Source: an uncultured Bacteroidia bacterium (GTDB lineage Bacteria > Bacteroidota > Bacteroidia > Bacteroidales > F082). Taken from it: a DNA stretch of 45,994 nt. Positions within the stretch are counted from its first letter, which is position 1, and each line of letters begins with the position of its first letter. The position numbers and the translations under genes were made by a program. The DNA is taken from NCBI GenBank assembly GCA_902774365.1, contig CACYHX010000018.1, positions 1-45,994 on the forward strand. Reading direction: 5' to 3'. The notes below the pieces were generated by a model. It was given only the letters and a program-made list of their open reading frames with translations, did not search any database and was not told the DNA's origin. Below are positions 7,336-14,807 of the stretch, piece after piece.

Positions 7336-8343
7336 TCATTTCCTTGGCTTATAGCCGGATTCTTGGAAAAGACCTTGCAAATCCGACTGTTCCATCAGGT
7401 CTTGAAGCGAAATGTCGTGATTCGAGAAATATGAACGGACGATATTGAGGCCATAGAACTCACCCAGGCGCGATGGCGCGTCGTTGCTATAGGTCTGTGT
7501 GAAAGGTCCATCGCCAAAGAACATCATGTAGGCGTTCAAGTTGGAGTCGTATAGCCGGCGGTTGCCCACGATGTCAGCCCAGACTGCGCCTTCGTTATCA
7601 ACAGCCCATTGCCATTGCGTTGTCGAATAGCCAAGCAACACGCTGTCGGGCATGGCGGGACACATCGCCTCGATGAAGAAGTCCACTTGGCCGTTATATA
7701 CCATCTCATCGATAATCTGTCCTTGCTTGCGCCATTGGTACAAATAACTCTCATACAAGGCCTTGGCCACATCTTTAGCCAAGGTAGGCAGATTCCTACG
7801 CAAGGCCATGTATCTCGGCATCCCGATTTGGTCGTACACCTCGTTGGCGCCAAGATACCAGTCCAAGGAAACGACCATCGCATCGTCGAAGATCTGGACG
7901 GCAGGCACATCGGCGATTACGCCAGTGACACAGGTATATACCTTCTTGGGCAACTGGATATCAGGATAATAGTGGTGAAAATGCGCCATCACATCCTCCA
8001 CCAAAGGCTCCACCTGCTTCAGGTCAGGGAAAGCCGCTTTCACCTTATTGTAAAGCGTGATGCTGAACGGGTCGATGGCGAAGTCTTTGAGGTAGTTGAC
8101 CGCGTCGGCATCGGTGAGGTCGCCACCGAGGAAGACACGGTAGCGGTCTTGGATTTTCATCAGCTCGTTTTGGAAGTCGGCGGTGTCGAGGTTGAAGAGC
8201 ACCTCCTCGTAGCGGTCGAATTCGAGGTTGACCGGCTCGGGCTTGATGTCAAGTTTCGCTTTATAGGCAGGCGCTTTCTCTTGGCAGGCGGCCATGATGA
8301 GGGCGAGACTGAGGAGGGTTAGGGTTTTTGCTATGGTCTTCAT
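7336..8343 (-). CDS. gldB: gliding motility lipoprotein GldB
   Basis: A 335-residue lipoprotein (lipobox M-A-A-C20) of the GldB family. Family-like segments are DRYEEVLFNLDTADFQNELMKIQDRYRVFL near residues 43-73, KKVYTCVTGVIADVPAVQIFDDAMVVSLDWYLG in the middle, and PRYMALRRNLPTLAKDVAKALYESYLY. GldB was defined as needed for gliding in Flavobacterium johnsoniae; in non-gliding Bacteroidales it is kept and thought to serve the envelope or type IX secretion, but its biochemical role is not known. The presence of gldE and gldD at 32-34 kb in the same window supports the assignment. Confidence 0.9.
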   Translation of the reverse strand: MKTIAKTLTLLSLALIMAACQEKAPAYKAKLDIKPEPVNLEFDRYEEVLFNLDTADFQNELMKIQDRYRVFLGGDLTDADAVNYLKDFAIDPFSITLYNKVKAAFPDLKQVEPLVEDVMAHFHHYYPDIQLPKKVYTCVTGVIADVPAVQIFDDAMVVSLDWYLGANEVYDQIGMPRYMALRRNLPTLAKDVAKALYESYLYQWRKQGQIIDEMVYNGQVDFFIEAMCPAMPDSVLLGYSTTQWQWAVDNEGAVWADIVGNRRLYDSNLNAYMMFFGDGPFTQTYSNDAPSRLGEFYGLNIVRSYFSNHDISLQDLMEQSDLQGLFQESGYKPRK

Positions 8344-8415
8344 ATTGTGTTATCTATTGGGCTTGGTTGGCACTCTTTCAGGCAGGGACTCACGTCGCCT
8401 GTTTACTGATATGTC

Positions 8416-8428
8416 GCCCCTACGGGGC
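8416..8428. repeat. GCCCC-TAC-GGGGC palindrome overlapping the cinA stop
   Basis: A perfect 5-bp stem with loop TAC in the context ATGTCGCCCC...GGGGCTTGG. The cinA stop codon (8420-8422) lies inside it, so the last residues N-Q-A-P and the stop are read from the element. Confidence 0.65.
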
Positions 8429-9679
8429 TTGGTTGATTATGATTTGTTGTCTGAGCATCTCGTAGGCCGCTATCGTGGCGCGGTTGATGACATTCTCACG
8501 GTCTTTGCCGAAGTTGAAACGTTGGGAGACGACACCGTGGGGCGAAGCCACGCCAATCCACACCGTGCCGACGGGGTTTTCTTCCGTGCCGCCACTGGGA
8601 CCGGCGACACCCGTCGTGGCTACGCCGAAGTCGGATTCCATTAAGTCGCGGACACCTTTTGCCATGCCTTCAACAACTTGTTGGCTGACCACACCGTATT
8701 TTTCAATGTCCTCTGCGGGCACACCCAGCACTTTGGTCTTCATCGGGGTGGCATAAGTGACAGCGGTTCCCTTAAATACTTCAGAACTTCCAGGAATCAA
8801 TGTAAAAACATGGGCGATGTTGCCTCCTGTGCAGCTCTCCGCCGAGGCGAACGTCATACCTTTATTAATCAGCAGATCAAACACGGTGCGTTCGATGGGC
8901 TGGTCTTGCATAGAGAAGATGTACTCGGAAATCAACCGGGTCAACTTTTCGACCTCGGCATCCAACGTCTGGTGAAGCAGCTCGGCATCCTCGTGTCGGC
9001 CGCTCAGGCGGAGACGCACCATGCCATATTGGGGCAGATAGGCCAAAGAGAGGAAGTCGGGCAAGGCGTCTTCCCAGTCCTTGATTTTATCGGCCAAAAA
9101 CGACTCGCCTATGCCCGTGGTCATGATGACGCGCTTCTCGTAAGGCACCGAATGGAATCTCTCCTTGATGCGTGGAAGCAACTCATCGTTGAAGATGCCC
9201 TTCATCTCGAACGGGACTCCAGGCATGAAGACGAAGACGACGCCTTGCTTCTCCAGCCACATGCAGGGCGCCGTGCCATAGGTGTTGGGGACATATTGGC
9301 AAGCCTTAGGCAGCATAGCCTGACCGCGGTTGCGCTCACTCATCTGGAAACCACGACGTTTAAAAAGCGAGACGACGTTGTCGTAAGCTTCTTGGCAAAA
9401 CTCCAGCTCGGTGTCAAAGAACTTGCAGACCGTAGGCTTGGTGATGTCGTCGGCCGTGGGGCCAAGTCCTCCTGTCACCAGCACCAAATCGGCATCCATG
9501 CAGGCATTGAAGGCATCGAGGATGGCCTTCTCTGAATCACCGATAGTCAAGGTGGAGTCCAAACGGAATCCGGCACTGGAAAGCTGTTCACCCAGCCATG
9601 CGGCATTGGTATTAATCACCTGACCGATAAGCAGCTCATCACCGATGGAGATGTTCTTTACGACGATTTCTTTCATCAT
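8420..9679 (-). CDS. cinA: CinA: competence/damage-inducible protein, NMN amidohydrolase
   Basis: A 419-residue protein in two parts. Residues about 1-170 are the MoCF/CinA N-terminal domain with TGGLGPTADDITKPTVC; the C-terminal part (from about 260) is the nicotinamide-nucleotide amidohydrolase domain with ASAESCTGGNIAHVFT, GTAVTYATPMKTKVLGV, VSQQVVEGMAKGV and ATTGVAGPSGGTEENPVGTVWIG. The enzyme recycles NMN to NaMN in NAD metabolism. The frame is open far upstream to 10234, but the true start is MMKEIVVKN at 9679, because the upstream part is antisense to the nucleoside phosphorylase gene and contains this gene's promoter. The 3' end runs into a dispersed palindrome that provides the stop codon. 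Confidence 0.95.
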   Translation of the reverse strand: MMKEIVVKNISIGDELLIGQVINTNAAWLGEQLSSAGFRLDSTLTIGDSEKAILDAFNACMDADLVLVTGGLGPTADDITKPTVCKFFDTELEFCQEAYDNVVSLFKRRGFQMSERNRGQAMLPKACQYVPNTYGTAPCMWLEKQGVVFVFMPGVPFEMKGIFNDELLPRIKERFHSVPYEKRVIMTTGIGESFLADKIKDWEDALPDFLSLAYLPQYGMVRLRLSGRHEDAELLHQTLDAEVEKLTRLISEYIFSMQDQPIERTVFDLLINKGMTFASAESCTGGNIAHVFTLIPGSSEVFKGTAVTYATPMKTKVLGVPAEDIEKYGVVSQQVVEGMAKGVRDLMESDFGVATTGVAGPSGGTEENPVGTVWIGVASPHGVVSQRFNFGKDRENVINRATIAAYEMLRQQIIINQAP

Positions 9680-9693
9680 TATTAAATTTGGTG

Positions 9694-9701
9694 CAAAGAT
9701 A
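9694..9701 (-). promoter_or_regulatory. -7 box for cinA
   Basis: The minus strand reads TATCTTTG 15 nt before the cinA ATG, implying a very short leader. It faces away from the box at 9755-9762. Confidence 0.5.
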
Positions 9702-9754
9702 GGCCATTTTTCGACCTTTGGACAGGAAAAGAACGGAGTTTTGAATATTTTTCG

Positions 9755-9762
9755 TATCTTTG
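9755..9762 (+). promoter_or_regulatory. -7 box for the nucleoside phosphorylase gene
   Basis: TATCTTTG followed by GCA, 22 nt before the ATG at 9785; the pair with the cinA box makes a compact divergent promoter region. Confidence 0.55.
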
Positions 9763-9784
9763 CATTTTCAAATACTTTCAAACC

Positions 9785-10663
9785 ATGAATCAACCTATCC
9801 CCGCATCGCAACTGGTCCTCAACAACGAGGGGGCGATATATCACTTGAACCTGCATCCCGACCAGCTGGCCGACAATGTCATCATGGTGGGCGACCCTGG
9901 TCGTGTCGACATGATTGCCTCGTTTTTCGACAAGATCGACGTGGAGCGCCAAAACCGTGAGCTCGTCACCCGCACCGGCTGGTTCAACGGCAAGCGCATC
10001 ACCGTGCTCTCGACTGGCATGGGCACCGACAACCTCGACATCGTGATGAACGAGCTTGATGCCTTGGCCAACATCGACCTGAAGACAAGGATGCCAAAAG
10101 AGACACACCGTTCGCTCAACCTCATCCGTCTCGGCACCTGCGGCGCCTTGCAACCTGACATCGAGCCGGGCAACAACGTGGCTACACGCTATGCCATCGG
10201 TTTGGACGGTCTGCTGTATTTTTATGAAAAGCACAAAGAAGTGAACGAAATCGCCATGCGCGACGCCTTCATCAAGCAGATGGACTACCCGAAAGACCTG
10301 CCCAAGCCTTATGTCGTGGAAGGCTCAAAGATGCTCTTCGACAAACTGGCCGAGGGCTATTACCAAGGTGTTACGGCCACGGCGCCAGGATTTTACGGAC
10401 CACAAGGACGTACTTTGAGGATGCACCTCTCCTATCCCGAAAACAACCACAAGATTGAACATTTCGATTATCAAGGCTGGCGTGTATGCAACTTCGAGAT
10501 GGAATCGTCGGCGCTCTATGGCCTCGGCAAGATGATGGGGCACAATTGCTTAACAATATGTGTGGCCATTGCCAACCGCGTCACTGAAAAGTTCACCACG
10601 GACTATCATCCATACGTAAGGAAACTCGTTGAAAGCACTTTGCAAAGGCTAACATCAAAATGA
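9785..10663 (+). CDS. nucleoside phosphorylase (uridine phosphorylase-like)
   Basis: A 292-residue member of the PNP/UDP phosphorylase family, which splits nucleosides with phosphate to give free base and ribose-1-phosphate. Visible are the phosphate loop V-G-D-P-G-R near residue 38, the RLGTCGALQ segment around residue 117, and the ribose-contact NFEMESSALYGLGKMMG near residue 238. The NFEMES pattern and the overall length favour the uridine phosphorylase side of the family over purine enzymes, but the base cannot be proven. It stands alone, divergent from cinA, with no clear terminator before the ompA-like gene. Confidence 0.92.
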   Translation: MNQPIPASQLVLNNEGAIYHLNLHPDQLADNVIMVGDPGRVDMIASFFDKIDVERQNRELVTRTGWFNGKRITVLSTGMGTDNLDIVMNELDALANIDLKTRMPKETHRSLNLIRLGTCGALQPDIEPGNNVATRYAIGLDGLLYFYEKHKEVNEIAMRDAFIKQMDYPKDLPKPYVVEGSKMLFDKLAEGYYQGVTATAPGFYGPQGRTLRMHLSYPENNHKIEHFDYQGWRVCNFEMESSALYGLGKMMGHNCLTICVAIANRVTEKFTTDYHPYVRKLVESTLQRLTSK

Positions 10664-10720
10664 AAAACGAAAAAATTAAACTTTTTCTACTTTTTCCACT
10701 CATCATAAAGAAAAAATATG

Positions 10721-10728
10721 TATTTTTG
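10721..10728 (+). promoter_or_regulatory. -7 box for the OmpA-like gene
   Basis: TATTTTTG, then CC, 55 nt before the ATG at 10783; a leader of about 50 nt is implied. Confidence 0.5.
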
Positions 10729-10782
10729 CCGCTCAAATCTAAGGCATTTAGAGTTTAATTATCAAAAGCACAAATAAAAGCA

Positions 10783-12180
10783 ATGAAGAAAGTATTTATT
10801 ACTCTGGTAGCGTTCCTTGCCATATCGTCTACGGTTATGGCTGCCGGACACGTGGACTCGGTTCGTTATCTGACGACCAAAGCCTGGAAAAACTGGTTTA
10901 TTTCCGTTGATGGCAACATCGATTGGTGGAAAGGTTCTGACAAGAACCCGGCTGGAAATTACGACGCCATTCAATGGGGCAGACCCAGTTTTGGTGGCAA
11001 CATCAATGTTGGTAAATGGATCACCCATAGCTTAGGACTTCGCCTTTCATACGATGTGAATGGCGGAAAGAGCTATATTGACGGTTTGTATCCTGGACTT
11101 CCTTGGCGCCACTTCCTCTATGATGGTGAATATCATTTCGACGATCAAGGATACTTCATTAATTTCGATGGTTCTGATCCTGATGAAAATGGTTACTATA
11201 ACACTTCATTTGTCTATCACAACCTGCATTTCGATGTGATGTTCAGCCCCATCGATTTCTTCCAGGGTTACTACAACCCCGAAAGAATCTGGACTCCCGT
11301 CATCTATGCCGGTATGGGTGTGGCCTGCGTTTCTGATGGTATCCTTATCAACTTTGACCAGATTTACAACTGGAAGCACAGAAAAGAAACCATTAGACTC
11401 AATGGCAAAGACGTGGCTGACCAAAGAGGTTTGAACTACGAGCTCTCGGGTGCTGCTGGTTTGATCAACAACTTCAGACTCGGCAAACATTTCGACCTCC
11501 ATCTCGACCTCAAGTGGTCGGCACAACGTTGGAACATCGACACTTGGTTCTCAGAACCCGGTGGTCAACAAGGCGGTTGGGTTTATCCCGACGGCACTCC
11601 TGCCCCTGGCAACACTCCCAATGAAGCCGGTCAAGACCCCACCTATTACAGCCGCATCAGAATTGACCAGAACCTGAGCGTCGGCCTGGGTCTCACCTAC
11701 TACTTCAGCAGAGAGTACGACCTGCCGAAGGACTGCTGCGCCGAGATGGATTCTATCAAGAAGAAGCTTGATGAGTTTGTTTGCCCGCCTGTGCCTGTTG
11801 TTGTTCCTGACACCGTCGTGAAGTTCGTCAACATGCAGACCGAAGACATCCTCAGCTATCCTTTCTCCATCTTCTTCAACCGCGACTCTTATCAACTCAT
11901 GTCGAGAAGAGATATCGTCAACCTGAGAGAGATTGCCAACGTGGCTAAGGAAAACGGCTACAAACTCCGCCTGACGGGTTCGTGTGACAGCGCTACCGCT
12001 ACGCCGTCCTACAACCAGACGCTGTCTGAGAACCGCTGCAACAAGATCAAGACTGAACTTCTTGAGCTGGGCGTTCCCGCTGACCAAATCATCATTGAAC
12101 CTATCGGTGGTGTGAAGATGCTCGACCCGACGGAATATGACCGCCGCGTGCTCATCCAACTGGTGAAGGAAGCTGAATAA
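10783..12180 (+). CDS. OmpA family outer-membrane protein
   Basis: A 465-residue protein. The signal peptide is about 20 residues, ending VMAAG. Residues about 22-330 alternate aromatic and polar residues like a beta-barrel (VGLGLTYYFSREY closes it). A short linker with a cysteine pair (KDCCAEMDSIKKKLDEFVCPP) leads to an OmpA-type peptidoglycan-binding domain, residues about 355-465: SIFFNRDSYQLMSRRDIVNLREIANVA, GSCDSATATPSYNQTLSENRCNKIKTEL and DRRVLIQL. The canonical D-x-x-G-x-x-x-x-N-x-x-L-S-x-x-R-A is altered here to C-D-S-A-T-A-T-P-S-Y-N-Q-T-L-S-E-N-R-C, so strength of peptidoglycan binding is uncertain. It anchors the outer membrane to the wall. Strong hairpin terminator follows. Confidence 0.92.
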   Translation: MKKVFITLVAFLAISSTVMAAGHVDSVRYLTTKAWKNWFISVDGNIDWWKGSDKNPAGNYDAIQWGRPSFGGNINVGKWITHSLGLRLSYDVNGGKSYIDGLYPGLPWRHFLYDGEYHFDDQGYFINFDGSDPDENGYYNTSFVYHNLHFDVMFSPIDFFQGYYNPERIWTPVIYAGMGVACVSDGILINFDQIYNWKHRKETIRLNGKDVADQRGLNYELSGAAGLINNFRLGKHFDLHLDLKWSAQRWNIDTWFSEPGGQQGGWVYPDGTPAPGNTPNEAGQDPTYYSRIRIDQNLSVGLGLTYYFSREYDLPKDCCAEMDSIKKKLDEFVCPPVPVVVPDTVVKFVNMQTEDILSYPFSIFFNRDSYQLMSRRDIVNLREIANVAKENGYKLRLTGSCDSATATPSYNQTLSENRCNKIKTELLELGVPADQIIIEPIGGVKMLDPTEYDRRVLIQLVKEAE

Positions 12181-12203
12181 TTCCTAATCCATAAACAACA
12201 CAG

Positions 12204-12236
12204 AAAAGCCTGACGGAAATTCCGCCAGGCTTTTTT
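12204..12236. terminator. bidirectional terminator between ompA-like gene and convergent barrel gene
   Basis: AAAAGCCTGACGGAA and TTCCGCCAGGCTTTTTT form a stem of about 14 bp including one wobble or mismatch, flanked by A and T runs. It serves the plus-strand gene ending at 12180 and the minus-strand gene ending at 12261. Confidence 0.85.
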
Positions 12237-12260
12237 CATGGGTTGTTATTAAGTCAAAGC

Positions 12261-12953
12261 TTAATACATGACGCCAAACTCTATGCCGATGTAATTGTTA
12301 CGTATAATGCTACCCGTTTGTCTCTCCAACGACTTGACAAAAGCATTGGCGAAAGCATGGTTGAAAGACAATTGGACGAAAGCGTCGAGTTTTTCATTGA
12401 TTTCGTATTCGACACCTACGCCAAACAACAGCGAAGGCTGAAATGCACGGTATTGGTTGGTGCAGTCCACATAGCGCTCGTCGGCATAGTGAGTCCAATA
12501 GAAGTCAAACTCATCTTTGCAGCGGTCCTTGAGGTTGAAACCTAAGCCGCAGCCAGCCTCAATATAGGCATCAAACAAGTTGGCAATATTGTACTTACCC
12601 TTCAGCATAATCGGAATTTCAAGGTTGCTCCCTTTCACCCGGCGCCGCACCATGACATTGGACTCTTCCAAGAAATCTTCTGGCCTTCTATAATCGGTGA
12701 AGTTATACTTCATGCTAAACAAATCGAAATTCAAACCCGAGGAAACCGCGAGATTGCCAGTAAAATAATAGTCAAGGACTAGGCCCATATTCAGCCCAAG
12801 GCCCACACCCTTGTTCTCCGTCTCAATCGACCCAGAACTGGCCCAGTCGAGACTAGGACCAATCTTAAATCCAATTCTAAGGTTGTCAATCTGAGCATTA
12901 CCCGCAAGGGAAAACAGCACTACAAAACTGATAATCAATGATATTTTCTTCAT
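12261..12953 (-). CDS. small outer-membrane beta-barrel protein (PorT-like)
   Basis: A 230-residue exported protein with signal peptide 1-20 (ends GNAQ). From IGFKIGPSLDWASSG on it has the alternating pattern of an eight- to ten-stranded barrel: GLNMGLVLDYYFTGNLAVSSGLNFDLF, then IPIMLKGKYNI, then SLLFGVGVEYEI and a closing strand IGIEFGVMY. This is the layout of the PorT/OMP_b-brl_2 group that is very common in Bacteroidota. A role in type IX secretion is known for PorT itself but cannot be assumed. It is one of three such genes within 2.4 kb. It shares a terminator with the ompA-like gene and has its own -7 box. Confidence 0.85.
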   Translation of the reverse strand: MKKISLIISFVVLFSLAGNAQIDNLRIGFKIGPSLDWASSGSIETENKGVGLGLNMGLVLDYYFTGNLAVSSGLNFDLFSMKYNFTDYRRPEDFLEESNVMVRRRVKGSNLEIPIMLKGKYNIANLFDAYIEAGCGLGFNLKDRCKDEFDFYWTHYADERYVDCTNQYRAFQPSLLFGVGVEYEINEKLDAFVQLSFNHAFANAFVKSLERQTGSIIRNNYIGIEFGVMY

Positions 12954-12973
12954 AATAAAAAGATTTAGACCTA

Positions 12974-12981
12974 CAAAGGTA
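12974..12981 (-). promoter_or_regulatory. -7 box for the barrel gene 12261-12953
   Basis: The minus strand reads TACCTTTG, 20 nt ahead of the ATG. Confidence 0.5.
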
Positions 12982-13024
12982 ATTTATTTTGCTGACAATT
13001 CCTAAAAAAAACGAAAATGATTCT

Positions 13025-13032
13025 TATTTTTG
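13025..13032 (+). promoter_or_regulatory. -7 box for the barrel gene at 13073
   Basis: TATTTTTG followed by TGG, 40 nt before the ATG; divergent from the box at 12974-12981. Confidence 0.5.
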
Positions 13033-13072
13033 TGGCCAAATCATTCTATATCATTCACTAAAACAAACGAAG

Positions 13073-13810
13073 ATGAAAAAAACCTTATTACTGATTGCTG
13101 CCCTCTTGTTGTTGGGTAGCACTACCTTTGCCGGCGGCGGCTTCGACTTCGGCATCGGCCCTAAAGTGGGTTACCAGACCGCTAGGCTCTCCTACAAAGC
13201 AGCCGACATCAAATCGGGCTTTTCGAACCATTTCACCGCAGGCATCTTTGCCCGCGTAAACCTCGGTCGGTTCTATCTCCAGCCCGAGTTGCTATATTTC
13301 AAGACTTCCAATGTTTTTGACGTCAGCGTTACAGGCACGGGGAGCGCCAACCTGTTCAATCTTCCCACCGGTGCCAATGTCAACATGACATTGACCCAAA
13401 TGAACCTTCAACTTCCTGTATTGGTCGGCTTCAACATTATCGACAATACGATTATCACGTTGCGTGTACAAGCAGGACCCACGGCCAACTTTGTCCTCAA
13501 TTCGAAGACCTTGTATAACGAGACCTACTCCATCAACGGGCAGGAAGCCACGATGAACCCACAGCAACAAGAGGCTGTGAGTAATCAAAGATTCGACACC
13601 AAATCCATCGCCTGGGGCCTGCAAGCCGGCGTCGGCATCGACCTCCTCAGGCGCATCACCCTCGACATCAACTACAACTTCGGCTTGAGCAAAATCTTCA
13701 ACAACTTAAGTGCCACCACCATAGATGACTATTTCGACTTCGGCAACGTCAATGTCGACAATACCCGACAAGGCCAGTTCTTGGTGACTGTCGGATTCAA
13801 GTTCTTCTGA
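13073..13810 (+). CDS. small outer-membrane beta-barrel protein (PorT-like)
   Basis: A 245-residue protein beginning MKKTLLLIAALLLLGSTTFAGGG. The frame stays open upstream to 12989, but that stretch overlaps the promoter and lacks a signal, so the ATG at 13073 is used. After the signal: FGIGPKVGYQTARLSY, FTAGIFARVNLGRFYLQPELLYFK, LQLPVLVGFNII, LRVQAGPTANFVL, WGLQAGVGIDLLRRITLDINYNFGLSKIF and a final QFLVTVGFKFF. The F-Y-L-Q-P-E-L-L-Y and the L-Q-(L/I)-P-V-L patterns are hallmarks of the OMP_b-brl_2 family. Function unknown. Ends at a strong shared terminator. Confidence 0.87.
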   Translation: MKKTLLLIAALLLLGSTTFAGGGFDFGIGPKVGYQTARLSYKAADIKSGFSNHFTAGIFARVNLGRFYLQPELLYFKTSNVFDVSVTGTGSANLFNLPTGANVNMTLTQMNLQLPVLVGFNIIDNTIITLRVQAGPTANFVLNSKTLYNETYSINGQEATMNPQQQEAVSNQRFDTKSIAWGLQAGVGIDLLRRITLDINYNFGLSKIFNNLSATTIDDYFDFGNVNVDNTRQGQFLVTVGFKFF

Positions 13811-13830
13811 TTCTGCGATGGACAACAACA

Positions 13831-13875
13831 AAAGAGAGCGGCCCAATATGCATTGAGCCGCTCTCTTTAGTTTTT
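13831..13875. terminator. bidirectional terminator
   Basis: AAAGAGAGCGGC (13831-13842) pairs perfectly with GCCGCTCTCTTT (13857-13868), then TAGTTTTT. It lies between two convergent barrel genes. Confidence 0.85.
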
Positions 13876-13887
13876 CAGCAAATCGGT

Positions 13888-14640
13888 TTAGAAGAGGATA
13901 CCCAATTCTACACCAATGCGGTGTTGACGGAAGTCAAGCCTAACAAGACGCTGACCAAAAGCTTCATTACCGCAATAGTATTTCCTAAAGTTGCTGGTGA
14001 TGCCCTGAGCACCACTACTGATGCTATTCAGGAAGTCGTAGGAATAGTAGAAGCCAAGGAAAACGCGGGTCGACTCCAAGAAGGCATACTCGGCGCCAGC
14101 ACCGACACGCAATGAAGCATGGATCGGATTGTACTCACCTTTTCTGGATGCAGAATAAGAATTGTTGTCAAATGCCGGATTACCATCCAATTTGTATTTG
14201 TCTTTCACCTTTACGCTGGGGGTAATGCCAAAAGCACCGCCAAGTTGGGCATAAGCGCGAAGCGGAATACCGCCTATCTCAGGCGTCACCAATTTCAGCA
14301 TCAACGGGATTTCATAGACTGTGGTCCTGAATTGTCTATCAATGTTGTACAACAACGTGTCAGGTGCAGTAACATACTTATCATCGAATGAATAGTGACC
14401 TTTGACGAAATTGACATTGACGCCAGAGACAATTGCATAATTCTCAGTGAAATAATACTCGGCAATGAAACCCATGTCAAAGCCGACGCCAGTGCCTTCA
14501 TTGACAGCAGCACCTTGTCTCGAAGCAGTCCAGGTGAAGTTGGGACCAAGTCTCAAACCAAAGGAAAATTCTTGGTCTTGGGCCGATGCACCCAGCGAAA
14601 GAGCCAGCATCAAGCCAACGAATAGTAATGTTTTCTTCAT
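13888..14640 (-). CDS. small outer-membrane beta-barrel protein (PorT-like)
   Basis: A 250-residue protein; the start at MKKTLLFVGLMLALSLGASAQ (14640) gives a clean signal peptide, whereas the longer frame to 14706 does not. The barrel part begins FSFGLRLGPNFTWTASRQG and contains GVGFDMGFIAEYYFTENYAIVSGVNVNF, YEIPLMLKLVTPEIGGIPLRAYAQLGGAFGITPSVK, ASLRVGAGAEYAFLESTRVFLGFYYSYDFLN and the closing IGVELGILF. It is closer in layout to the 12261-12953 protein (same order of strands, same Y-Y-F-T-(G/E)-N motif) than to 13073-13810, so these two may be paralogues. Function unknown. Confidence 0.87.
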   Translation of the reverse strand: MKKTLLFVGLMLALSLGASAQDQEFSFGLRLGPNFTWTASRQGAAVNEGTGVGFDMGFIAEYYFTENYAIVSGVNVNFVKGHYSFDDKYVTAPDTLLYNIDRQFRTTVYEIPLMLKLVTPEIGGIPLRAYAQLGGAFGITPSVKVKDKYKLDGNPAFDNNSYSASRKGEYNPIHASLRVGAGAEYAFLESTRVFLGFYYSYDFLNSISSGAQGITSNFRKYYCGNEAFGQRLVRLDFRQHRIGVELGILF

Positions 14641-14672
14641 TTTGATTATAGATTTAAGGTTAATATTTGTGG

Positions 14673-14680
14673 CAAAAGTA
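14673..14680 (-). promoter_or_regulatory. -7 box for the barrel gene 13888-14640
   Basis: The minus strand reads TACTTTTG, 32 nt before the ATG. Confidence 0.5.
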
Positions 14681-14777
14681 GTCATTTTTCCAATAACAGC
14701 ACCCAATCGCCCAAAATTTCAGGTGACAACACAAAAAAACAGAGGCATCATTTTTTCCTTGTTTGTCTTTTATTTTG

Positions 14778-14785
14778 TACTTTTG
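14778..14785 (+). promoter_or_regulatory. -7 box for the aminopeptidase P gene
   Basis: TACTTTTG followed by TCCC, 22 nt ahead of the ATG at 14808. Confidence 0.5.
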
Positions 14786-14807
14786 TCCCATCCAAAATCT
14801 ATCCGTT

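Noticed and set aside
9680-10234. Upstream extension of the cinA frame by 185 codons
   Set aside because: It overlaps the nucleoside phosphorylase gene and its promoter; CinA proteins start at the MMKEIVVKN-like sequence.
12989-13072. 28-codon N-terminal extension of the barrel gene
   Set aside because: It overlaps the -7 box and would bury the signal peptide.
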